A program made the translations under genes and the position numbers. This document shows, piece by piece, positions 28,193 to 36,547 of a stretch of DNA of 47,228 bases. The DNA is from JAWKWA01 sp041397765. Its GTDB lineage: Bacteria; Pseudomonadota; Alphaproteobacteria; Rhizobiales; Hyphomicrobiaceae. The notes below the pieces were generated by a model. It did not search any database, was not told where the DNA came from, and was given only the letters and a program-made list of their open reading frames with translations. The first letter of the stretch is position 1. Every line of letters begins with the position of its first letter. Location: the NCBI GenBank assembly GCA_041397765.1, contig JAWKWA010000028.1:1-47228 (forward strand). Direction: 5' to 3'.

Positions 28193-30094
28193 CTAGGGGG
28201 TAGGATTTAACGTCCTCGCCAAACGGAAGCCGACGACCCAGACCCAGAGAGGGTCGTCCGGTCGGCCCCCGCTGCGGCTCGCCGCGCGGAGGCTCTGAGG
28301 ATTGAAGATCCAGGAACCGCCGCGAAGGACGCGGGAAACGGATGTATCGGCACCCTTGCGGGCCGTGCCGTCAGTCGGAGCGCCGCGATAGTTGTCGACC
28401 CAGGCATCCTCCACCCACTCCCAGACATTGCCGTGCATGTCGTGGAGGCCGAAGGCGTTTGCTGGGTACTTGCCGACCTCGACGGTCCTGCTGCCATCGT
28501 TGGCTTTGCTTCCATCGAACGTGTCACCGAAATGGTATCGTGTCGTCGTCCCGGCCCGCGCCGCATACTCCCATTCCGCCTCGCTGAGCAGCCGGTAGGG
28601 CTGGCCGGTCTCCTTGGCGAGCCAAGCCACATAGGCCTTGGCGTCGTGCCAGGAGACGTTGATCACCGGGCGCTTGCCGCGGCCCCAGCCTTCATCCTCC
28701 GGCTTGTGCTTGCAGCCGCCCGCCTTCACGCAGGCGTCCCATTCCGCGAAGGTCACCTCGAACTTGCCGACCGCGAACGGCGCGGCGATCGTCACCTCGT
28801 GCTGCGGGCCTTCGTCCTTGAACAAATCCTTGGCCCTGTCGCCGATGGCTTCAGCAAGTTCCTTCCGGCTTGCTCCGCCTCGCCCTCGGGCGAGCCCATG
28901 GTGAACCGTCCGGCCGGGATCACCACCATTTCGGGGCCGCTCGCGAGGTCGCGGAACACATCGCCCGGCTTCAGGCAGTCGTCGCGCTTCTTGCCCCCGG
29001 CGCCGACGCTGACCAGCACCGCGCCCGACCCGTCGCAGCCGCCGGACGGCTCGGTGACCTTCGGCGTCGGCACCGCAACGGCCACCTCGGCCTCGCCGCA
29101 CCGCAGCTCCTTCTGCCGGGCCGCCGCGAAGTCGGGCGTAGATGCTGCCGGGAAAGCGCTTGGCGAAGCTCTCCAGCACCCCGCAGCTCGTCGAATGCTC
29201 GATCGTCGGCCACACCTTCGCCTCCTCCGACAGGGGCGCCACGGGCTCGGCCTTCGGCTCAACCTTGGAGGCAGAGGCTGCCTCCGATTCATCGGCCGCC
29301 TTCTCCCCCGCCAGACGCAAATCGCTCTGCATGGCGTCGTAATAGGCCGGAAACTGGTCCTCGCCGATGGTGCGGGCGAGCGCGTTGACGCGTGTGCGCA
29401 CCTCGACCGCGATTTCGCGGAGCCCGAGGCCCGGCGTCGTCAGCAGCGGCAGGAGACTGCGGGTGTAGACCGAGTTCGGATCGGGATCGGCGTTCGACAT
29501 CCGGTCGAGCGCCTTCTGCCCAGCGTCGGCCGAGAACATGACGAAGGTGCCCCGCGCCGGCGTCTCGCGGGCAAGGCCACGGCTCGCCCCCATGCTGCGG
29601 CCCTGGCCGTCGACGAACGGATTGTCGCGGCAGGCATCGAGGATCAGCAGGCTGACCTGCGGGCCCCGGTCACGAAGCCCGTCGAGCAATTCCGCGACCC
29701 GGATGGACGCCGCCTTCAGCACGACCTCGGACGACACCTTGGGCACGTCGCGGGGCACGAGGTAGTTGACCCCGCCGATCTCGACACCATGGCCGGCAAA
29801 GAAGAGAGCCGCCGTGTCGCCGGGCTCGAGGGAGCCGAGAAAGCGCGCCCAGGTCTCGATGAGCTCGATACGCCCGGCGTTCTGCGAGATCGTGACCTCA
29901 AAGCCGAGGGTCTGCAGCGCCGCCCCCATCGCCCGGGCGTCGTTGACCGCCTTCTGCAATTGGAAGCGCTGATCCAGATTATCGTAAACGTCGATGCCGA
30001 TGACGAGGGCGACCCGCTTGGCGGCGAGGGCAGGCAATGCCGAGACCAACAGCGCCAGTACGGTAAGCAGTGCTCCCCACCTGGCCATCCGCAT
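28193..30094 (-). CDS. secreted caspase-like (C14) protein with FGE/SUMF1-fold C-terminus, DGR variable target
   Basis: 633 codons from the ATG at 30094, which has GGGGAGGG upstream and a clear signal peptide (WGALLTVLALLVSALPALA). The caspase domain (about 26-250) has the His/Cys dyad: His102 in FFAGHGVE and Cys155 in LILDACRDNPF. The C-terminal FGE-sulfatase (C-type-lectin-like) domain has APFAVGKFEVTFAEWDAC, INVSWHDAKAYVAWL, LLSEAEWEYAARAG, HDMHGNVWEWVEDAW and SRVLRGGSW. Residues ~585-627 are the VR. Between about 29135 and 28862 the natural sequence (CLKPGDVFRDLASG, MVVIPAGRFTMGSPEGE) is in another frame, so two compensating frame breaks exist; the open frame survives but the middle is scrambled unless these are errors. 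Confidence 0.9.
   Translation of the reverse strand: MRMARWGALLTVLALLVSALPALAAKRVALVIGIDVYDNLDQRFQLQKAVNDARAMGAALQTLGFEVTISQNAGRIELIETWARFLGSLEPGDTAALFFAGHGVEIGGVNYLVPRDVPKVSSEVVLKAASIRVAELLDGLRDRGPQVSLLILDACRDNPFVDGQGRSMGASRGLARETPARGTFVMFSADAGQKALDRMSNADPDPNSVYTRSLLPLLTTPGLGLREIAVEVRTRVNALARTIGEDQFPAYYDAMQSDLRLAGEKAADESEAASASKVEPKAEPVAPLSEEAKVWPTIEHSTSCGVLESFAKRFPGSIYARLRGGPAEGAAVRRGRGGRCGADAEGHRAVRRLRRVGRGAGQRRRRGQEARRLPEAGRCVPRPRERPRNGGDPGRTVHHGLARGRGGASRKELAEAIGDRAKDLFKDEGPQHEVTIAAPFAVGKFEVTFAEWDACVKAGGCKHKPEDEGWGRGKRPVINVSWHDAKAYVAWLAKETGQPYRLLSEAEWEYAARAGTTTRYHFGDTFDGSKANDGSRTVEVGKYPANAFGLHDMHGNVWEWVEDAWVDNYRGAPTDGTARKGADTSVSRVLRGGSWIFNPQSLRAASRSGGRPDDPLWVWVVGFRLARTLNPTP
28215..28340 (-). 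other. DGR variable repeat (VR)
   Basis: 126 nt encoding the end of the FGE/C-type-lectin-like domain, six codons before the stop. It aligns to the TR at 27833-28006; differences are nearly all at TR adenines. Both share the left block ending CGTTTCCCGCGTCCTTCGCG and the right block GGCTTCCGTTTGGCGAG. The diversified codons specify residues such as WIF, AASRSGG and WVWVV, a surface patch in this fold. A TGGGTC unit appears twice in the VR where the TR has one AGGAAC. Confidence 0.93.
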
Positions 30095-30227
30095 CGTGCC
30101 CTCCCCGCGCAAACCTTCGCCGCCAAGTATAGCCTGCCCCTTTGCTCGCGGCGGATCAAGCCAAACAACCAGGAAACGGAGAACGCTTCTCGTTGCGGGG
30201 ATGTAACAGATGATGCGAGGGTGCACT

Positions 30228-30558
30228 CGCCGAAGCGGACCACGGCCGAGCCGTCACCGGGGTTGAAGGCGCCCCAGGCCTGGGCCCGCACCGACCGCAA
30301 CGGCAATTCAAAGCACGGCCGTCGAGGCTCGATCCGACACGGATGCGGCAATCGCCGCCGACCTCAATCTCGATGGTGTCGGCGCACTCCGGCACGGCTG
30401 GCGCAGGCCGGGCGGCTGTGACGCCTTGCGCGTCCGCGACGATCGTCATCGGCGCAAGCGCCGGCATCGATGCCGGAGACGGCGATGCCGACTGCAACTC
30501 CACCGCTCCATGCCGCCGAGGCCAACTGAACACCCGGTTCGCGTAAGGCGGTGCTCAC
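30228..30558 (-). pseudogene. possible IS66-type OrfA remnant
   Basis: In one frame the DNA reads MTIVADAQGV, then CADTIEIEVGGDCRIRVG; the latter is like the C-terminus of the small IS66-family accessory protein (IEIEVGG-x-RVRVG). The frame degrades afterwards and no OrfB or transposase is present. The rest of 30095-30652 contains nothing I can identify. Confidence 0.35.
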
Positions 30559-30652
30559 CGGAGGAAGACCGATCGTCCAGGCGACAACGAGATCCCGGTG
30601 TTCGTAGAAGCGATTTGCCAGGGCGAACTCACGGCCGCAGTCACCGAGGCGA

Positions 30653-31618
30653 TCAGCTCATGAAGGAGTCATCGGCTGTCTCCGACGCTCGGATCGAGAG
30701 GGGGAAGAGGCGGGTCCCCACGTCTTCACTCACCCAATCGAGGAAGCGGCGAACGGAATCTTTCTCGATCCTTGGTCGCGGCACCACTAGCGCGTAGGCA
30801 TGCGGAAGCTTGAGGGCATGCCCGCACGGCATGACGAGTTGGCCGGCTGCAAGCTCGCGCGCTGCGAGGAAACGCTGCCCCAGAGCAATCCCGACGCCAT
30901 CGAGCGCCAGATCGACGGCACTGCAAGTCATACCGATACTGTGGCCGGCTCCAAGCCTCGCCCGCTGTGGCCGCCCTGCATGTGCGAACCAGTCGTTCCA
31001 GGTCGGATAGAATGCGAAACTCGGTCCCCAGTGCGGGTGGATGAGCATGCTCTCGGGCAATGGGTCAGTCGAATCGTCGGTGAGGTTGAGGAGTCGGGCG
31101 ATCTGGGGAGTGCACATGGGACCGACCTCGTCCGTCAGGAGATCCCTGACCCAGTAGTCGTTGTAGATATGTGCGCCATAGGCAATGCGGACGTCGATAT
31201 CGTCGCGCTGGAAGTTGACCGGATCGGCTTCCTCGCGGATCTCGAGACGGAGATCGGGTGAATTCCTAAGGAATGCCGATACCGCGCGGTTGAGCCAGCG
31301 GATGGCAGGCGACGGCATGGCGCTGATCACAAGGCGGGCTGGTGTTCTGCGTTCGGTGATACGCTCGGGGATATCTGCGAGCGCGCCGAGTGCGTCCGTG
31401 CACTGCCGGAAGACAGCCTCTCCGATCTCGGTCAGCGCAACGCCGTTGCTCTTCCTCGTGAACAGCTCGACACCGAGATGGGACTCCAGGTTCTTGACCT
31501 GCAGGCTGACGGCGGCCGCCGAGACGCCGAGTTCGCGCGCCGCCGCCACGAACCCGCCACGCCGAGCGCTCGCCTCGAAGGCCTTGATGGAATTCAAGGG
31601 CGGTAGTCGGCGGGTCAC
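30653..31618 (-). CDS. LysR-family transcriptional regulator (GcvA-like)
   Basis: 321 aa from GTG at 31618 (334 aa from ATG at 31657). The N-terminal winged helix is clear: LPPLNSIKAFEASARRGGF, ARELGVSAAAVSLQVKNLE, LGVELFTRKSNGVALTEIG. The C-terminal effector domain is LysR-substrate type. I prefer GTG because the perfect inverted repeat ATTTT-N8-AAAAT (31629-31646) would then be upstream rather than coding. It is divergent from the DddP-like gene at 31786 and is likely its regulator; LysR proteins commonly control adjacent divergent catabolic genes. Confidence 0.88.
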   Translation of the reverse strand: MTRRLPPLNSIKAFEASARRGGFVAAARELGVSAAAVSLQVKNLESHLGVELFTRKSNGVALTEIGEAVFRQCTDALGALADIPERITERRTPARLVISAMPSPAIRWLNRAVSAFLRNSPDLRLEIREEADPVNFQRDDIDVRIAYGAHIYNDYWVRDLLTDEVGPMCTPQIARLLNLTDDSTDPLPESMLIHPHWGPSFAFYPTWNDWFAHAGRPQRARLGAGHSIGMTCSAVDLALDGVGIALGQRFLAARELAAGQLVMPCGHALKLPHAYALVVPRPRIEKDSVRRFLDWVSEDVGTRLFPLSIRASETADDSFMS

Positions 31619-31628
31619 CGTCGAGCCT

Positions 31629-31646
31629 ATTTTGCCTATAGAAAAT
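31629..31646. promoter_or_regulatory. LysR-type operator candidate
   Basis: ATTTT-GCCTATAG-AAAAT is an 18-bp perfect-arm inverted repeat in the lysR/dddP-like divergent region, consistent with the T-N11-A class of LysR boxes. Confidence 0.5.
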
Positions 31647-31785
31647 CTAATGGACATTAAGGATTTCTGCGGTTGAGGGCAAGCATGGTTTACGGCAACG
31701 TCAGGCTACTCGCCCCAAGTGTCGGGCCGGTCAGAGCGAAGATCATAGGCCCGGTTGCCTCAGTATAGCGAAGGAATTGCTTCAG

Positions 31786-33073
31786 ATGACTCCGAGGCAA
31801 CCCCGTACCGGCGACGTCCTGGAAGTCTTCAGCGACGAGCGAAAGCGCTCCTTCCTCAATATCGACGGCCTCGGCAAGCCGTTGAGGTCGCCGATTTCGC
31901 AGTCCGTCGTCGATCGCGCCCGCGCCTACCGGCTGCGGCGCATGCGCGACCAGGTGGTGGCGCACGACTGCGCGGCGATGATCATGTTCTCGCCCATCAA
32001 CATCCGCTACGCCTTCGACTACGCCAACATGCAGATCTGGAGCAGCCGGGAGCGTACGCGTCACGCCCTGCTGTTCGGCGACGGCCCCGCCATCATGCAC
32101 GAGTACAAAGGGGCCGAGCACATGGTGAAGAACGGCGCAGGCGTGGACATCGTCCTGCCGGCCACGACATGGCTCTACATGATCTCGGACAGCGAGGTGG
32201 CGGATCGGGCGAAGCGGTGGGCCGCCGAGATCGCCGACCTCGTCAGGCAATATGGCGGAGGCAACAGACGCGTCGCCGCCGACAATCTCGACCCGCTCGG
32301 CCTTCGCGCTCTCGAGGCCCTCGGCATCGAGGTCGTCGACGGCCAGGAGTTGGCCGAGAAAGCCCGCAGCATCAAGTCGGCCGACGAGATCGAGCTGATG
32401 CGGTGGACGATCCGGGTCGCCGAGAGCGGCATGTGGCGCATGCACGCCGCCTCCGTTCATGGCGCAACCGAGAACGAGATCTGGGCCGAGATCCACCACG
32501 AGAATATTCGCTCGGGCGGGGAATGGTTCGAGGCGAGGCTGCTCTCCTCGGGACCGAGGACCAATCCCTGGTACCAGGAAGCCTCCGACCGCGAGATCCG
32601 TGAAGGCGAGATGATCTCCTTCGACACCGACATGATCGGGCCCTACGGCTACTGCGCAGATTTGAGCCGCTCCTGGACATGCGGCCACGTCCCGATGAAC
32701 GCCACCCAGCAAGGGCTCTACCGGCTCGCGCTCGACCAGATCGAGCAGAACACCGGGATCCTCAGGGCCGGTATGAGCTTCGCCGAGTTCAACGAAAAGA
32801 GCTGGAAGATCCCGGAGGTCAACCAGCCATTCCGCTACTCCCTGGCGATCCATGGCGTCGGGCTTGTCGACGAATGGCCAGTCGTGCCGCTGCATGTCGA
32901 CACGGACGGCTCGTTCGGCGCGCGCGAAGGGCGGTTCCACGAGAACATGGTTGTCTGCGTCGAGAGCCTTGACGGCTGCGCCTGGCACGGAAAGCATCAA
33001 GCTCGAGACCCAGGTCCTGATTACGAAAAAGGGCCCAGTCCGTCTCGACGACTTTCCCTGGGAAATGTGCTGA
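31786..33073 (+). CDS. DddP-like M24 metalloenzyme (candidate DMSP lyase), frame break near 3' end
   Basis: About 429 aa after correcting one frame break near 32975; without it the frame runs to 33195 with a nonsense tail. The pattern LLSSGPRTNPWYQE, FDTDMIG, CADLSRSW, HGVGLVDEWP, CVES is that of DddP, an M24-fold iron enzyme that cleaves dimethylsulfoniopropionate to DMS and acrylate. Asp280, Asp282, Asp292, His356 and Asp362 have exactly the spacing I recall for DddP (D295, D297, D307, H371, D377); Glu393 and the out-of-frame Glu in IKLETQV complete the set. The ATG at 31786 follows AAGGAA. It is divergent from LysR and followed by a binding protein. A related betaine hydrolase is the main alternative. 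Confidence 0.75.
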
Positions 33074-33140
33074 AGCGGCCACGGTGCGTCCCAGATGGCA
33101 CGAGCCAACGACAATGGCCTGCGATCAGGAGGAGAGGCGA

Positions 33141-34733
33141 ATGGCTAGTGCGCAGAACAGTGGCAATGGCCCGCGGCAACCGACCGCCTGGCTGAATCCG
33201 ACGATGGACCGGAGAACGCTCCTCGGTGGCGGACTTGCGTTCGCGGCAGGTGCGCTGCCGCTATTCTACAGCATCCCCGCCATTGCCGGCCCCAAGCGCG
33301 GCGGTCATGTGCGCCTCGGTATCGGCGACGGTCACACGACGGATTCGCTCGATCCGACGACGACCGAGAATTCCTACATGGATATTCTCAATCACTCGGT
33401 GCGCAGCTACCTGGCGGAGATCGGTCCCGACGGCAAGGCCGTCCCCGAGCTCGCCGAATCCTGGGAGGCGACGAATGGCGCGCGCAAATGGGCCTTCCGC
33501 CTGCGCAAGGGCGTGGAGTTCCACAATGGCAAGACGCTCACGGCCGACGATGTCGTAGGGTCGATCGAGGCTCATCGCTCGGCCGATTCCAAATCGGGCG
33601 GCCGCCCGCTGCTTGCCGGCATCCAGAAGCTCTACGCCGACGGCAAGGACCTCGTCGTTTTCGAGCTCAACGACGGCAATGCCGATTTTCCCTACATTCT
33701 GACCGACTACCACTTCGTCATCGTGCCTGTCGCCGACGGTCATCTCGACACCAGCGGCGTCGGCAGCGGCGCCTACGTGCTCGAGCAGTTCGTGCCCGGC
33801 ATCTCGGCGAAGCTGAAGCGCCACCCCAACTTCTTCCGAAGTGACCGGGGATGGTTCGACTCGGGCGAATTGCTGGCGATCCGCGATCCCGCGGCCCGCA
33901 GCAACGCACTTGCGGCAGGCGAGATCGACATCATGCACGATCTGCCGCCGAAGCTGGCGAGCCTCGTGCAACAGAACGGGGATCTCGTCGTGGAGAGCGT
34001 CCCCGGCAGCGCTCACTGCACGCTGCCGATGCGCAGCGGATCGGAGCCGTTCGGCAACAACGACGTGCGTCTTGCGCTGAAATACGCCATCGATCGCAAG
34101 GCCATCGTCAAAACGATCCTCTATGGTCAGGGCACGATCGGCAACGACCATCCCGTCAGCCCGGGAATGCCGTACTGGGCCGACTTGCCCCAGAGGGAGC
34201 ACGATCCCGAAAGGGCACGGCATCACCTGAAGAAGGCCGGTCTTTCCTCTCTCAGCATCGAGTTGCAGACGGCGGAGGCCGCATTCGCCGGCGCCACCGA
34301 CACCTCGCTCCTCTTCCAGGAGCAGGCGAAGGCGTCCGGCATCGAGATCAAGGTGAAGAGGGTCGCCGACGACGGCTACTGGTCGAACACCTGGAACAAG
34401 GCGCCGTTCTGCATTGCCTTGTGGGCCGCGCGTCCCACACCCGACATGATCCTGTCGACGGCCTATGCGAGCGGCGTTGCCTGGAACGAGTCGGAGTTCT
34501 CGAATGCGACCTTCGACAAGCTTCTGGTCGCCGCACGCAGCGAGCTCGATGAGACGAAGCGTGCGAACATGTATCGCGAGATGCAGATGATCCTCAGCGA
34601 CGAGGGCAACACTCTCGTGCCCTTCTTTGCGAACCACGTGTTCGCCCGCTCCCGCAAGATTGATCATGGACCGGTGTCGTCCAGCGCTCCGATCGACGGC
34701 AATCGCGCGATGGAGCGCTGGTGGTACGCCTGA
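33141..34733 (+). CDS. ABC transporter solute-binding protein, family 5 (paralogue 1)
   Basis: 530 aa periplasmic binding protein of the Dpp/Opp type. The N-terminal MDRRTLLGGGLAF followed by a hydrophobic run looks like a Tat signal, with mature PKRGGHVRLG. Domain landmarks: DSLDPTT, LAESWEA, FRLRKGVEFHNGK, RLALKYAIDRKAIV. The ATG at 33141 has AGGAGGAGAGG. No permease or ATPase gene lies nearby. It is clearly homologous to the protein at 40850-42447, sharing GYWSN and an ERWW C-terminus. Ligand unknown; context suggests a betaine, sulfonium or opine compound. Confidence 0.9.
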   Translation: MASAQNSGNGPRQPTAWLNPTMDRRTLLGGGLAFAAGALPLFYSIPAIAGPKRGGHVRLGIGDGHTTDSLDPTTTENSYMDILNHSVRSYLAEIGPDGKAVPELAESWEATNGARKWAFRLRKGVEFHNGKTLTADDVVGSIEAHRSADSKSGGRPLLAGIQKLYADGKDLVVFELNDGNADFPYILTDYHFVIVPVADGHLDTSGVGSGAYVLEQFVPGISAKLKRHPNFFRSDRGWFDSGELLAIRDPAARSNALAAGEIDIMHDLPPKLASLVQQNGDLVVESVPGSAHCTLPMRSGSEPFGNNDVRLALKYAIDRKAIVKTILYGQGTIGNDHPVSPGMPYWADLPQREHDPERARHHLKKAGLSSLSIELQTAEAAFAGATDTSLLFQEQAKASGIEIKVKRVADDGYWSNTWNKAPFCIALWAARPTPDMILSTAYASGVAWNESEFSNATFDKLLVAARSELDETKRANMYREMQMILSDEGNTLVPFFANHVFARSRKIDHGPVSSSAPIDGNRAMERWWYA

Positions 34734-34963
34734 GGACCTCGCAAGGCTGATTGAAGTCAAGTGGAGGCGTTCCGGATCGGCGTCACGTCCGGAGCGCCTT
34801 CCTGCGGCCGCACGCGCGCGACCGTCGAGCGGGACTGGCAGCCCTGGTCGACGGCCGTGATCGCCGGGCCGATGTCCGCCCCGCCGGGCCTGAGGCTCGA
34901 TGCTGCGCGTTGCTCGCAGCACCGGACGATGCGCGCCGGTATGGACCGCCGAGGAGATCTGTG

Positions 34964-36547
34964 ATGAGCAAGCCCATGCCTGGCGTCGACGAGGCGTCTG
35001 CCACGCCAGGCAGCGGCCGCAAGGGACGAGGCTCGATCGATCGCAAGGCCCGCAGCGCAGCGAAGGGGCCGCGACAGGGACCTTGGCGGATCGGCAGCCG
35101 CGGCACTGCTCCCGTCGAGCTACTGGGACGGGAGGATATCGAACGCATCCATCTCGCATCGCTCGGCGTGCTGGAGGAGATTGGTATCGACATCCTCTCG
35201 CCGGCCATGCGGGAAATCGCGCGCAAGGCCGGCGCCGATGTGAAGCCGGGCAGCGAGCGTGTACGCTTCGGACGCGAAGTCGTCGATCATCACATCGGCC
35301 TCGCACCAGCCACATTCACGATCGAGGGGCGCGCGCCCGGACGCGACCTGCCGATCGGCGCGCACAACACGGTCATGGGCTGCGTATCGAGTGCGCCGAA
35401 CTGCTCAGGGCTCGGTGGCGGGCGGCGAGGCGGGACATTCGAGGACTACCGGCGCTTCATCAAGCTCGGCCATGCCCTCAACGCGATACACTTCTTCGGC
35501 GGCTATCCGGTCGAGCCCCTCGACATCGATGCCTCGGTGCGTCACCTCGACTGCCTGCGCGAGCTCATCGCCCTCACCGACAAGGTGTTCCATCCCTACT
35601 GCCTCGGCAGGACGCGGATCGAGGATGCCATCGAGCTGATTTGCATCGCCAGAGGGCTCACCCGCGACGAGCTCCGCAGTCGGCCGAGCATGTACACGGT
35701 CGTCAACACGAGCTCGCCGCTGCGCATCGAAGGTGCCATGCTCGAGGGCATGATCGAGATGGCCCGCCATCGCCAGCCCGTATGCGTCACGCCATTCACC
35801 TTGGCAGGCGCCATGGCACCGGTCACACTTGCGGGGGCCCTCGCTCAGCAGAATGCCGAGACGCTGGCCGGCATCACCCTGCTGCAGATGATCGAGCCCG
35901 GCACGCCCGCGCTCTACGGCTCGTACACTTCGAATGTCGATATGAAGAGCGGTGCACCGGCCATGGGTACGCCGGAGTATGTGCGCGCGACGATCGCAAG
36001 CGGCCAGCTTGCACGGCGCTACCGCCTTCCCTTCCGCTCCTCGGGCGGCAATGCTTCGACCTCGGTCGATGCCCAGAGTGTCTATGAGACCAGTTTCTCG
36101 CTCTGGGGCGCTTATCTGTCGGGTGCGAACCTCGTCATGCATGCCGCGGGTTGGCTCGAGGGCGGGCTCTGCTCCTCCTTCGAGAAGGCGGTGATCGACG
36201 CGGAGATCCTGCAAGGCCTCGCCGAGTGCTTCCAGAGGATCGAGGTGACTGAAGAGACGCTCGCACTCGGTGCCATTCGCGACGTCGGCCCCGGTGGTCA
36301 TTTCTTCGGCACCTCGCACACCCTTGCCCGGTACGAATCGGCCTTCTATACCCCCCTTCTCTCCGACTGGCGGAATTTCGGCAGCTGGGTCGCCGATGGC
36401 AGCCGCGATGCGCTACAAAGGGCGTCGACCATCGCCGCGACGCTGATCGATGAGCATGTGCCGCCGCAGATCGACCCGGCAGTCGTCGAGGCGCTCGACG
36501 CCTTCGTGGCAAAGCGCAAGGAAGAAGGGGGGGCGCTTGACACCTGA
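34964..36547 (+). CDS. MttB-family (trimethylamine/betaine:corrinoid) methyltransferase
   Basis: 527 aa TIM-barrel protein of the MttB superfamily; there is no in-frame TAG, so it is a non-pyrrolysine member. Such proteins transfer a methyl group from quaternary amines (glycine or proline betaine, carnitine in characterised cases) to a corrinoid protein. Motifs seen: HLASLGVLEEIGIDILS, FGGYPVEPLDI, MGTPEY, RSSGGNASTSVDAQSVYE and DVGPGGHFFGTSHT. No corrinoid protein or RamA is in the window, so partners must be elsewhere. The ATG at 34964 follows GAGGAG. It overlaps the flavoprotein gene downstream. The 230 nt upstream is non-coding. Confidence 0.88.
   Translation: MSKPMPGVDEASATPGSGRKGRGSIDRKARSAAKGPRQGPWRIGSRGTAPVELLGREDIERIHLASLGVLEEIGIDILSPAMREIARKAGADVKPGSERVRFGREVVDHHIGLAPATFTIEGRAPGRDLPIGAHNTVMGCVSSAPNCSGLGGGRRGGTFEDYRRFIKLGHALNAIHFFGGYPVEPLDIDASVRHLDCLRELIALTDKVFHPYCLGRTRIEDAIELICIARGLTRDELRSRPSMYTVVNTSSPLRIEGAMLEGMIEMARHRQPVCVTPFTLAGAMAPVTLAGALAQQNAETLAGITLLQMIEPGTPALYGSYTSNVDMKSGAPAMGTPEYVRATIASGQLARRYRLPFRSSGGNASTSVDAQSVYETSFSLWGAYLSGANLVMHAAGWLEGGLCSSFEKAVIDAEILQGLAECFQRIEVTEETLALGAIRDVGPGGHFFGTSHTLARYESAFYTPLLSDWRNFGSWVADGSRDALQRASTIAATLIDEHVPPQIDPAVVEALDAFVAKRKEEGGALDT

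Noticed and set aside
30095..30652. A reverse transcriptase fragment upstream of the DGR target
   Set aside because: No RT motifs in any frame; the only recognisable piece looks like an IS66 OrfA tail.
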